Below are positions 24,117 to 34,493 of a stretch of DNA of 64,000 bases, in pieces. The DNA is from Anaerolineales bacterium. Its GTDB lineage: Bacteria; Chloroflexota; Anaerolineae; Anaerolineales; Villigracilaceae. The notes under the pieces are model-generated. The model was given only the letters and a program-made list of their open reading frames with translations, was not told the origin of the DNA and did not search any database. The number at the start of each line of letters is the position of its first letter. Position 1 is the first letter of the stretch. Location of the stretch: contig JAIXKJ010000008.1 in assembly GCA_026928255.1 (NCBI GenBank), positions 287,298 through 351,297 of the forward strand, read 5' to 3'. The position numbers and the translations under genes were made by a program.

Positions 24117-25544
24117 TTAAGCGCCGAATAACTTTAAGAACACGCGCCAAGCGGCGGAAGGCGTAGAGAGCGCAAAGAAAATCCAGCCGAGCGCGACGAA
24201 GTGGAAGGTGAGTAAAATTCCGCCCGCATTAAGCGCGGACTGGCGCAACGGCGTGGACGCCCACGCGGCGGCTTTGGCTTTGACCGCGTCGCTCCAACGG
24301 TTGTGGACGAAGAGTCCCAGCCCGTGCCACGCGCCCCAAAGCGCGAAGTTCCAGGTTACGCCGTGCCAAAAACCAATCAACAGCATCGTGGCGACTTGCA
24401 TGAGCAGAATCATCCACGCGGCGGGGAGCGGCTTTTTCCACGAGCGCAGCCAGCGCGTAACGGGATTGAAGAAGTAAGCGCGAAACCATTGCGTCAGCGT
24501 GATGTGCCAGTTGTTCCAGAATTGCGTCAGGTTGGGTTTGAGGTAGGGCGCGAGGAAGTTTTCGGGCAGTTTGACGCCGAGCAGCCGCGCCATGCCGATG
24601 GCGATGTCGGTGTAGCCGCTGAAATCGAAGTAGATTTGAAAGGCGTAGGCGTAGACGACGACCCACATCCAAAATGTAGATTTAACTTGCAGCGCGTTCG
24701 CGTCGTTGAGGGCGATCAGCGCCAGCGCGTCGGCGAGGACGAATTTTTTGAAGAGCCCGGTCAACAAGCGCTGAGCGGCGGGGTACAGCGTCTCCACATT
24801 GAGCCCGGCGAAGGGGGCGCGCAAATCTTTAACGAAGCGCTCGACGCGGTCAATCGGGCCTGCGGTGAAGGCGGGGAAGAAGATGACGTAGGTCAGGTAT
24901 TCGCCCAAGTCCACTGCCGGCAGGCGTCCCATCTGCTTGTCGCGGATGGTGTGCAGTAGACGAAAGGCGACGTAGGAAAAGCCCAACCAGCGGAAGTCAG
25001 CGGCGGAGACGTTGGTCTGCGATTGGTGCGTCAATCCGCGCAGGGCGGCGCTGAGCCAGAGCGAGAGTGCCGGAACTTTGACGAGCAGAAAAAGCCCGAC
25101 GATGAGGAAAAAGCCCGAGGTCAGAAAAGCGGCGGCGAAACGAGTCTGGCGGGACAAAGCCCACAGCGCCAGTCCCGTTATCAAGAAAATGATTAATGTC
25201 GTTTCAATTTGCGGCGGGCGCGAAGCGGTCAGCAGTTGGAAATTTGCGGGCAGGAAGCGCGCGAAGTTGAGCGCGAGGACGACGCCGCCGACCAGCGCGA
25301 GCGCGCCGAAATTTTTTTTCGCTTTGCGAGTCGCGTCGTCGGCGGTGATAAACCAAATCAGGACGACGAGGACGAGCGTGGCGAGCGGCGCCCAAAAGTC
25401 GAAGCCGCGAATGGGCAGCGGCGGTTGCAGCCAAAAGATGGCGACGACGCTGACGATGAGCATGAAGCGCGCCCGCCCGCCGCGCAGAAAAGCGCCCGCC
25501 AGCGCCGAGAGCGCGGCGAGGACGAGGATGTTCGCCAGCGTCAT
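24117..25544 (-). CDS. MBOAT-family O-acyltransferase (AlgI/DltB-like)
   Basis: A polytopic membrane acyltransferase of 475 residues. The AlgI/DltB core is visible: FSYVAFRLLH, EYLTYVIFFPAFTAGPI, DFSGYTDIAIGMARLLG, and the catalytic region FWHGVTWNFALWGAWHG with invariant His394 and His407. Such enzymes take an acyl group from a cytoplasmic thioester carrier and pass it across the membrane to a cell-surface polymer. Its ATG directly abuts the stop of a 35-residue protein with a DltX-like tail. No SGNH partner is adjacent here; SGNH, carrier and ligase genes occur at 56-60 kb. Confidence 0.9.
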   Translation of the reverse strand: MTLANILVLAALSALAGAFLRGGRARFMLIVSVVAIFWLQPPLPIRGFDFWAPLATLVLVVLIWFITADDATRKAKKNFGALALVGGVVLALNFARFLPANFQLLTASRPPQIETTLIIFLITGLALWALSRQTRFAAAFLTSGFFLIVGLFLLVKVPALSLWLSAALRGLTHQSQTNVSAADFRWLGFSYVAFRLLHTIRDKQMGRLPAVDLGEYLTYVIFFPAFTAGPIDRVERFVKDLRAPFAGLNVETLYPAAQRLLTGLFKKFVLADALALIALNDANALQVKSTFWMWVVVYAYAFQIYFDFSGYTDIAIGMARLLGVKLPENFLAPYLKPNLTQFWNNWHITLTQWFRAYFFNPVTRWLRSWKKPLPAAWMILLMQVATMLLIGFWHGVTWNFALWGAWHGLGLFVHNRWSDAVKAKAAAWASTPLRQSALNAGGILLTFHFVALGWIFFALSTPSAAWRVFLKLFGA

Positions 25545-25652
25545 TTAGAAGCCTTGATAGATCCAGGTCGGGCTGCTGTCGGCGGTGAAGACGATCAGCG
25601 CGATGAGAATCAGGCAGAGGAGCAAGGCGAGCAGGTTTTCGCGGAGTTTCAT
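25545..25652 (-). CDS. DltX-like membrane microprotein
   Basis: A 35-residue protein, too short for routine calling: N-terminal MKLRENLLALLLCL starting one hydrophobic helix, then an outer segment ending PTWIYQGF. The end matches the C-terminal [F/W]-x-Y-x-x-F motif of DltX, whose tyrosine serves as acyl acceptor between the MBOAT DltB and the SGNH protein DltD. Its TAA is followed at once by the MBOAT ATG, the usual DltX-like neighbourhood. GAAACT-type context gives no strong Shine-Dalgarno. The identification rests on motif, topology and position. Confidence 0.6.
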   Translation of the reverse strand: MKLRENLLALLLCLILIALIVFTADSSPTWIYQGF

Positions 25653-25654
25653 GG

Positions 25655-25696
25655 ACGGTTTACGGTTTACGGTTTACGGTTTACGGTTTACGGTTG
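25655..25696. repeat. Heptanucleotide repeat (GGTTTAC), about 5.5 copies
   Basis: Near-perfect tandem 7-mers immediately upstream of the DltX-like gene, followed by GGTTGGCAGTT and its inverted copy AACTGCCAAC. Confidence 0.85.
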
Positions 25697-25743
25697 GCAG
25701 TTAATCGTTGCTATCAACCGCCAACTGCCAACTATCAACGCTC

Positions 25744-26130
25744 TTAACGAACGCCGCAGACCAGCCAATCGCCGCTTTGGTTGACGACTTCGTAGGTGCG
25801 GTTGGAGAGGTCGAGGGATTGCGGTTCGCCGTTGTAACTCATATCGAAGCGTCCGGCGCAATCTACGAGGGCGAGGTCGCCGTCCGCGCCCGATTGCTTG
25901 CACGATAAATCGGCGACGCTGACGTCCACGATGGCGAAGGAGTCGAGTTCGAGCAAGGCGGCGTCTTCCCAATTCGCGCAGGAGTTGGCGATTAATGTTG
26001 TCTTGTCTTTGGCGGCTAAGGCGTTGACGTAATTTTCAACCGCGCCGACCGCGCCGCCGTTGGCAGACGCCCCGCAGGCGGAAAGGAGCAGGCTCGCGCA
26101 GAGCGCGGCGATGATGAGTTTAATTTGCAC
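25744..26130 (-). CDS. Small secreted lipoprotein of unknown function
   Basis: A 128-residue protein starting at GTG, fixed by GGAGG 6 nt upstream. A lipoprotein signal with LLSAC (Cys19) is followed by a compact domain of about 100 residues. The domain begins VENYVNALAAKDKTTLIANSCANW, in the manner of NTF2-like/DUF4878 extracytoplasmic domains, and contains further Cys (50, 77, 91 and 126 approximately) that could form disulfides. It is upstream of the DltX-like/MBOAT pair on the same strand. Function is unknown. Confidence 0.7.
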   Translation of the reverse strand: MQIKLIIAALCASLLLSACGASANGGAVGAVENYVNALAAKDKTTLIANSCANWEDAALLELDSFAIVDVSVADLSCKQSGADGDLALVDCAGRFDMSYNGEPQSLDLSNRTYEVVNQSGDWLVCGVR

Positions 26131-26242
26131 AAGGTCCTCCGTTTTTGAAAAGCGATTGCGGATTATAGCACGGGGGAATTTGTTGATTAGAACGATTCCC
26201 CTTTCTGCGGGTTAAAGCATCAAACCAAAACAAGGATTTCTT

Positions 26243-26944
26243 ATGCACAACATATTCGCCTTAATCGCCACCTTCGCTGTCGCGCTCGGATTTTTACGCA
26301 TGATGGATTTCTTCGCGCATCGCGGGTGGATTGAAAGCAAACTCAGCCGCAAGTTGATTCACATCGGCACAGGCCCCATTTTTGTTTTGTGCTGGCTGCT
26401 GTTCGACGACGCGCCCTCGGCGCGTTGGCTGGCTGCGCTCGTGCCGTTCGCCATCACGATTCAATTTTGGCTGATCGGCGTCGGCTTCATCGAAGACGAA
26501 GCGTCGGTCAAGTCCATGTCGCGGACGGGCGACCGAAAAGAAATTTTGCGCGGTCCGCTGTATTACGGGATTATGTTTATCGTTTTGACTCTCGTCTATT
26601 GGAAGGATTCGCCGGTCGGCATTACGGCGCTGATGATGATGTGCGGCGGCGACGGCATCGCCGACATTTTCGGACGCCGCATTCCTTCGCCCAAACTGAC
26701 GTGGAGCAAGGAGAAATCCGTCGCGGGGACAATGAGCGTTTTTGCGGGCGGGTGGATTCTCTCCGCGCTGATTCTTTTCGTCTATATCGCGGCGGGAATT
26801 TTTAGCGGTTCGCTGTCCAATTATATTTTTCCGATTACGGTCATCGCCTTCGTCGGCGCGTTGGTTGAATCGTTGCCGTATAAAGACATTGACAATCTGA
26901 CCATGACTCTCGCAACGGCGTTCGCCGGACTTTTTCTTTTTTAA
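26243..26944 (+). CDS. Phytol kinase / dolichol kinase-like CTP-dependent membrane kinase
   Basis: A 233-residue protein with seven hydrophobic segments. Motifs SRKLIHIGTGP (about residue 35), CGGDGIADIFGRR (about 135), WSKEKSVAGTMSVF and ESLPYKDIDNLTM belong to the VTE5/SEC59/DGK1 family of CTP-dependent polyprenol, phytol or diacylglycerol kinases. The substrate cannot be fixed: free phytol, polyprenol or diacylglycerol are all possible. AAGGA precedes the ATG. A strong terminator follows. Confidence 0.85.
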   Translation: MHNIFALIATFAVALGFLRMMDFFAHRGWIESKLSRKLIHIGTGPIFVLCWLLFDDAPSARWLAALVPFAITIQFWLIGVGFIEDEASVKSMSRTGDRKEILRGPLYYGIMFIVLTLVYWKDSPVGITALMMMCGGDGIADIFGRRIPSPKLTWSKEKSVAGTMSVFAGGWILSALILFVYIAAGIFSGSLSNYIFPITVIAFVGALVESLPYKDIDNLTMTLATAFAGLFLF

Positions 26945-26996
26945 TCGCAGATGAAAGCAGATTTTTTATCTGGTTTCATCTGCGATTGATTTTTTT
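26943..26996. terminator. Terminator between convergent genes
   Basis: AATCGCAGATGAAA pairs perfectly with TTTCATCTGCGATT over a 17-nt loop, then GATTTTTTT. It ends the kinase-like gene. Confidence 0.85.
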
Positions 26997-28271
26997 CTAC
27001 GCGACGTGCGCTTCGACGAACTCGTTGCGTTTCTCCATGTCTTTGCCGTAGGTGCGGAATAATCCTAAACTGGCGAGGATGCCCAACCCGTAAAAGGTCA
27101 ACAACACGCCAAGCAAAGCCGGGCGCAAACCCGCCGCGTCGCTGACGCGCCCGATGAAATAGGACATAATCGCCACAACCAAATTCATAATGATATTGCT
27201 GGTGGAAATCGTCGAGGCTTTCATTTCAGGCGGGACGATGCTGAAAAAGATGATGTTCACCGTCGGCATCGTGGGATACGTGATAAAGCCGACGAGGAAA
27301 AGCGACGCCATCCACAAATTAAGCGAGAAGATGTTGAGCATCAAAATCGCGGCGAACGCGCCGACGCCCATCGAAGTCAGCGTGATCCAAGCGGGAGCGA
27401 GCGCCGTGCGCGTCCGCAGGCGGTCGTTGAGCCACCCGCCAGCCAGCGCGCCCAGCACAAAGCCGACGATGCCGGGCAACAGCGCCAACGCCGCCGTCTC
27501 CGCCGTCGGGGCGATGTTGTAGCGCGTCAAATAAGTCGGCACCCAAAGCGCCAAACACCAGTTAATCGCCGTCTGGCAGGTGTCCAGCATAAAGGCGAAA
27601 AGCAGCGAGCGCGTTTTCAAAATCTTAAAAAACTCGGCGAGAGAAAAATGTCCGCTATATTCGCTATGACGCGCTTGCACGGCTTCTTCGTTCGCTCCGC
27701 GCTGCGGTTCGCGGACGAAGAGCCAAACCAACGCGCCGAGAATGATGCCCACAATGCCGAAGACGACGAAGGGCTTGCGCCAGTTAACCGCGCCGATAGC
27801 GCTGACCGCCACCAGAGAAACCGCCGCGCCGATGGGATAAGTCAGCGTCATTAAGCCCAGCAACATGCCTTGTTTTTTCTTAGGCGCGGCGTCGGTGATG
27901 AGGGCAAACGACGACGGGTTGAAACAGCCTTCGGCAAAACTCATGCCCGCTCGAGTCAAAAGCAACTGCGGAAAATTGCCGGCGAAAGCGGTCATCCAAG
28001 TGATGGCGCTCCAAATGATCGTGCCGATGACGATGATGTTTTTCCGCACCCATTTATCGGAAAGCGGACCCCAGAAAAACAATCCGATAAACGAGGCGAA
28101 GAAAACCGCCGAATGCACCGTGCCAATGTGCGTGTCGGTCAAATTCAAATCGGCTTTGACGGCGTCCACGACGGGCGAGAGCAATTCCTTATCGGCGATA
28201 TTGATGATGGACACCAACATCAGCAACGTAGTGAGGACGAAGAGATAGCGAGACGAGGCAGGACGATTCAT
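26997..28271 (-). CDS. Major facilitator superfamily transporter (spinster/ACS-like)
   Basis: A 424-residue protein with twelve predicted membrane segments. The start MNRPASS is chosen for GGAG about 8 nt upstream. The loop 2-3 motif GPLSDKWVRKN and the helix-4 segment RAGMSFAEGCFNPSSFALI resemble sugar-acid (ACS) and spinster-like carriers. The substrate is not inferable. It is divergent from the phosphodiesterase-like gene at 28387. Confidence 0.85.
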   Translation of the reverse strand: MNRPASSRYLFVLTTLLMLVSIINIADKELLSPVVDAVKADLNLTDTHIGTVHSAVFFASFIGLFFWGPLSDKWVRKNIIVIGTIIWSAITWMTAFAGNFPQLLLTRAGMSFAEGCFNPSSFALITDAAPKKKQGMLLGLMTLTYPIGAAVSLVAVSAIGAVNWRKPFVVFGIVGIILGALVWLFVREPQRGANEEAVQARHSEYSGHFSLAEFFKILKTRSLLFAFMLDTCQTAINWCLALWVPTYLTRYNIAPTAETAALALLPGIVGFVLGALAGGWLNDRLRTRTALAPAWITLTSMGVGAFAAILMLNIFSLNLWMASLFLVGFITYPTMPTVNIIFFSIVPPEMKASTISTSNIIMNLVVAIMSYFIGRVSDAAGLRPALLGVLLTFYGLGILASLGLFRTYGKDMEKRNEFVEAHVA

Positions 28272-28386
28272 GGAGACTCCGAGAGATATGTAGTTTTTGG
28301 TCAAACAAGGCGGACGCTGTATTTTACTCCCAAGTTTAGAATATAATCTGACAATCACTTAATCACATACTTTGGACGGTTGAAAA

Positions 28387-29562
28387 ATGCACCCATCTTT
28401 CGTCAAACCCCGCTACGACTCAGGCGGATTTGCGGGAATCCCCCAACGCATTCAAGAAGCGTTCGCGTCTCAACAATACGACGCGGTCGTTTTGTTTTTC
28501 ATAGACGCCTTCGGCTGGCGCTTCTTCGAGAAATTTCAAAACGAAGCCTTTTTGCAACGCTTCGTCAAAGGCGGAAAAGTCGAGAAGATTACCTCGCAAT
28601 TTCCGTCCACAACGTCCGCGCATGTAACGACCATTCATACGGGGCTGCCGGTCGGCGCGAGCGGCGTGCATGAGTGGTACTACTACGAACCGCTAGCGGA
28701 CGGCATCATCGCGCCGCTTTTGTACTCCTTCGCCGATGGCTCAAAGAGGCGCGAGACGCTCGCCAAAAAAGTTCAGCCCGCCGACTTGTATCCAAGCGGA
28801 TGGCTTTACCCAACGCTCAAAAATATGGGCGTGGAATCCGTCGTTTACGGCATGCGCGATTACACGCCGTCGGTCTATTCCAAAGTCGTCATGCAGGGCG
28901 CGGAGATTGCGCCCTACAAAACGCTTTCCGAAGCGCTGGTCAACGTCCGCTTGCGGTTGGAAGCGCAAAGCGCGCCGACCTACATTCACCTTTATTTTGA
29001 CTCGATTGACGGAATCGGTCACCAATACGGACCCAATTCGCCGCAGATCGAAGCCGAAATTTTGACCTTCTTGCAGACGATGGAACGCCAGTTTGACAGC
29101 CTCTTCGGCAAGAAGCGCGTCCTCTTTTTGATGACGGCGGATCACGGCATGTGCGAAGTAGACCCGTCCACGACGGTTTATCTCAATTTGGAATTCAACG
29201 GCGTCGAGCGCTTCATCCGCCGCGACAAACGCGGGCGGCTGCTCGTCCCCGCAGGCTCGGCGCGCGATATGTTCATGTACATCCAACCCGCCGCGCTGGA
29301 CGAAGCGCAAGCCTTCCTCGTCCCGCGTTTAGAGGGCGTCGCGGATGTCGTCCAAACGCGGACGTTAATTGACGAGGGTTATTTCGGCGCGGAAATTTCT
29401 CAACGCTTTTTAGAGCGCGTCGGCAATTTGGTCATCTTGCCTTATCGCTATCAATCGGTCTGGTGGTATGAGAAGGATAAATTTGAGCAAAGGTTTTACG
29501 GCCACCACGGCGGGCTGACTCCGCAAGAGATGGAAACGGTTTTGTATTCGTTGGAGGTTTAA
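28387..29562 (+). CDS. Alkaline-phosphatase-superfamily phosphodiesterase
   Basis: A 391-residue protein of the type I phosphodiesterase/nucleotide pyrophosphatase group. No signal peptide is visible, so it appears cytosolic. Metal site residues: Asp in FFIDAFGW, Thr in PSTTSAHVTTIHTGL, FDSIDGIGHQYGP (Asp, His), TADHGMCEVD and YGHHGGLTPQEM. This is the full set for two metals. The substrate is unknown. A TATAAT -10 box lies at 28342, but its -35 is weak and the 5' leader would be about 35 nt. A bidirectional terminator separates it from gyrB. Confidence 0.82.
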   Translation: MHPSFVKPRYDSGGFAGIPQRIQEAFASQQYDAVVLFFIDAFGWRFFEKFQNEAFLQRFVKGGKVEKITSQFPSTTSAHVTTIHTGLPVGASGVHEWYYYEPLADGIIAPLLYSFADGSKRRETLAKKVQPADLYPSGWLYPTLKNMGVESVVYGMRDYTPSVYSKVVMQGAEIAPYKTLSEALVNVRLRLEAQSAPTYIHLYFDSIDGIGHQYGPNSPQIEAEILTFLQTMERQFDSLFGKKRVLFLMTADHGMCEVDPSTTVYLNLEFNGVERFIRRDKRGRLLVPAGSARDMFMYIQPAALDEAQAFLVPRLEGVADVVQTRTLIDEGYFGAEISQRFLERVGNLVILPYRYQSVWWYEKDKFEQRFYGHHGGLTPQEMETVLYSLEV

Positions 29563-29563
29563 C

Positions 29564-29600
29564 CAAAAACTCGGAGGTTTTTCAGACCTCCGAGTTTTTG
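29564..29600. terminator. Bidirectional terminator between phosphodiesterase and gyrB
   Basis: AAAAACTCGGAGGT and ACCTCCGAGTTTTT with a short loop; it carries T-runs on both strands. Confidence 0.9.
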
Positions 29601-32532
<2,932 letters not shown>

Positions 32533-32593
32533 AACTGGTTGATTCTACCATATCGCCCGCTTCAAAAATCGCCGTTCTTGGTACAATGCGCCT

Positions 32594-33412
32594 ATGCAAA
32601 CAGAACGCTCTTCGCCGCTCCCCGCAGACCGCATGGGAGCGCTGATTGCCGCAACGCTTTTGACCTTCGCGTTGGAACGCTTCGCGCAAGCGCCAGGCTT
32701 TACCATTCACTTAAGTTTGCCCGGCTTTTATTACGCCATTCCGTTGACGTTGAGTTCGCTTTTCTCAGTCTTCGCCGCCGCGCTCGCCGCCGCAGGCATG
32801 AACTGGCTCGTCCGCGAACACCCCGCCGCGCAAAATCAAAATCCGCGCAAACACCTTTTGCTGCCCACGCTGACCGCTTTTATTTTGGGAACTCCGCTCG
32901 CGGCGCTTTCCAACAGCTCGGCGTGGTGGTGGGCGTTTGTCGTCAGCGCAATTTTATTCTCCGCCGTTTGCATCGCGGAATATATTTCCGTAGATATTAA
33001 CGCCCCATTTTACGGACTCGCCCGCGCCGGGCTGACCGCCGTTTCTTACGCCTTATTTCTGCTTCTCGTCGCCTCGCTGCGACTTTCGGGCGCGCGGCTA
33101 ATTTTGCTGATTCCTTTTATCTTTTTCGTTGCGGGGTTAATCAGCCTGCGGATTTTGAACCTCGACGGCTCGGACGAATGGGACTTCTCTTGGGCGCTCG
33201 GCATCGGATTAATCTGCGCGCAACTTGGCGCGGGCTTGCATTATTGGGCGCTTTCGCCGATTCAATTCGGGCTGGCGTTGACCGGCCCGCTCTACGCGCT
33301 GACTTTGCTGGCGGACAACCTCGCCGAAAATACGCCGTTGCGCCGCGCCGTCGTCGCGCCGATTCTCGCCGTCGCCGTCGCGTGGATTTCAGCGCTTTTT
33401 TTGTCGCTGTAA
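32594..33412 (+). CDS. Polytopic membrane protein of unknown function
   Basis: A 272-residue, very hydrophobic protein with about eight helices and short loops. Only the stretch around REHPAAQNQNPRKH is strongly polar. No catalytic motif is visible. TACAAT lies exactly 6 nt before the ATG with no Shine-Dalgarno, so a leaderless transcript is likely. It may be co-transcribed with plsY, 77 bp downstream. Its function is not assignable from sequence. Confidence 0.6.
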   Translation: MQTERSSPLPADRMGALIAATLLTFALERFAQAPGFTIHLSLPGFYYAIPLTLSSLFSVFAAALAAAGMNWLVREHPAAQNQNPRKHLLLPTLTAFILGTPLAALSNSSAWWWAFVVSAILFSAVCIAEYISVDINAPFYGLARAGLTAVSYALFLLLVASLRLSGARLILLIPFIFFVAGLISLRILNLDGSDEWDFSWALGIGLICAQLGAGLHYWALSPIQFGLALTGPLYALTLLADNLAENTPLRRAVVAPILAVAVAWISALFLSL

Positions 33413-33489
33413 CTTTTGGCAACTAAACCTCGGCGGACGTGTTTTACCTTTATCGGCGCGTCGCGCTATCAACTTATGGAGGAATTTGG

Positions 33490-34176
33490 ATGGAAATGCT
33501 TTTAGCCGTTTTCGCAGTCGCGTTGGGATATTTTATCGGCGCGATTCCGACGGGACTGTTAATCGTCAAACTCGTTACGGGGAAAGACATCCGCAACGTC
33601 GAAAGCGGGCGCACGGGCGGGACAAACGCCATGCGCGCCGCCGGCTTTTGGGCGGGACTCGCCACCGCGTTGCTGGACATTCTCAAAGGCGCAATCTGCG
33701 TTTGGCTGGCAAAATGGATCAGCCCCGATTTGCCCGTCGTCCATGTCCTCGCCGGGCTGGCGGGAATTGTCGGGCATAACTACTCGATTTATCTTCCCGA
33801 ACGCGACGAAAGCGGAAAAATCGTCCGCTTGCGCGGCGGAGCGGGCGGCGCGCCTTCCGTCGGCGGGGCGATTGGCTTGTACGCGCCGGCAATTTTGATC
33901 GTGATGACGCTCGGCATTATCACGTTCTTCTCCATCGGCATCGCCTCGGTAACGACGATGGGCGTGGCGTTTTACGCGATCATCGCGCTGGCGTATTTTG
34001 CTTATCGCGGCATCGTCCCGTGGACGTATCTTTGGTTTGGCGTCGGCGCGGAAATTTTATTGATCATCGCTTTGCTGCCGAACATCAAGCGCCTTTTTCA
34101 AGGCAACGAGCGCGTGGTTGGAGTCAGCCTTAACGGGTGGCTGAGAAAGCGCAAACAAGAAAAAGCGGCGAAGTGA
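33490..34176 (+). CDS. plsY: Glycerol-3-phosphate acyltransferase PlsY
   Basis: Transfers an acyl group from acyl-phosphate to glycerol-3-phosphate, the first step of phospholipid synthesis at the inner membrane. It has 228 residues; the start is fixed by GGAGG 7 nt upstream. Motif 1 appears as ESGRTGGTNAMRAAG (canonical SGNxGxTN), motif 2 as AGIVGHNYSIYLP, and motif 3 as the GGAGGAPSVGG region. Five to six membrane helices are seen, and the family length is normal. A second acyltransferase of the pathway (plsC) is at 45 kb. Confidence 0.88.
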   Translation: MEMLLAVFAVALGYFIGAIPTGLLIVKLVTGKDIRNVESGRTGGTNAMRAAGFWAGLATALLDILKGAICVWLAKWISPDLPVVHVLAGLAGIVGHNYSIYLPERDESGKIVRLRGGAGGAPSVGGAIGLYAPAILIVMTLGIITFFSIGIASVTTMGVAFYAIIALAYFAYRGIVPWTYLWFGVGAEILLIIALLPNIKRLFQGNERVVGVSLNGWLRKRKQEKAAK

Positions 34177-34186
34177 GAAAACAAAA

Positions 34187-34217
34187 ACAACCTCCCCAAA
34201 GAGAGGTTGTTTTTTTA
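34187..34217. terminator. Bidirectional terminator after plsY
   Basis: ACAACCTC, loop CCCAAAGA and GAGGTTGT are followed by TTTTTTT on plus, and TTTTTG on minus for the small gene opposite. Confidence 0.88.
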
Positions 34218-34232
34218 TATCCGTAAAAAAAA

Positions 34233-34382
34233 TTATTTGCCGAGCGCCGCGAAAACGGCGTAGCCCAACGCGAGAAGTCCGCTTACATACGCCGCAAAAG
34301 GCAGCGGAATAAACGCCGTTAGCCCCGTCCAGAGGAAGAACAGCCACATGCACCAACCTGAAAGCGTTTTGGGTAAAGACAT
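34233..34382 (-). CDS. 49-residue two-helix membrane protein
   Basis: A short gene with a strong AAAGGAG 8-9 nt before ATG and a terminator just after TAA. The protein begins MSLPKTLSGWCMWLFFLW and continues TGLTAFIPLPFAAYVSGLLA in its second helix, ending FAALGK. Two hydrophobic helices are joined by a Pro-containing turn. It was hidden under a longer, non-coding frame. No family is known to me; start signal and terminator support a real gene. Confidence 0.65.
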   Translation of the reverse strand: MSLPKTLSGWCMWLFFLWTGLTAFIPLPFAAYVSGLLALGYAVFAALGK

Positions 34383-34493
34383 CGCGCACTCTCCTTTGAG
34401 TTATCCCGCTGACCGAATTGTCAACTTGACGGTAAAAACACCTTTCTAAAATTGAGGTTACGTTTTTATTTGTCCAAATGTTACAATTGAATT

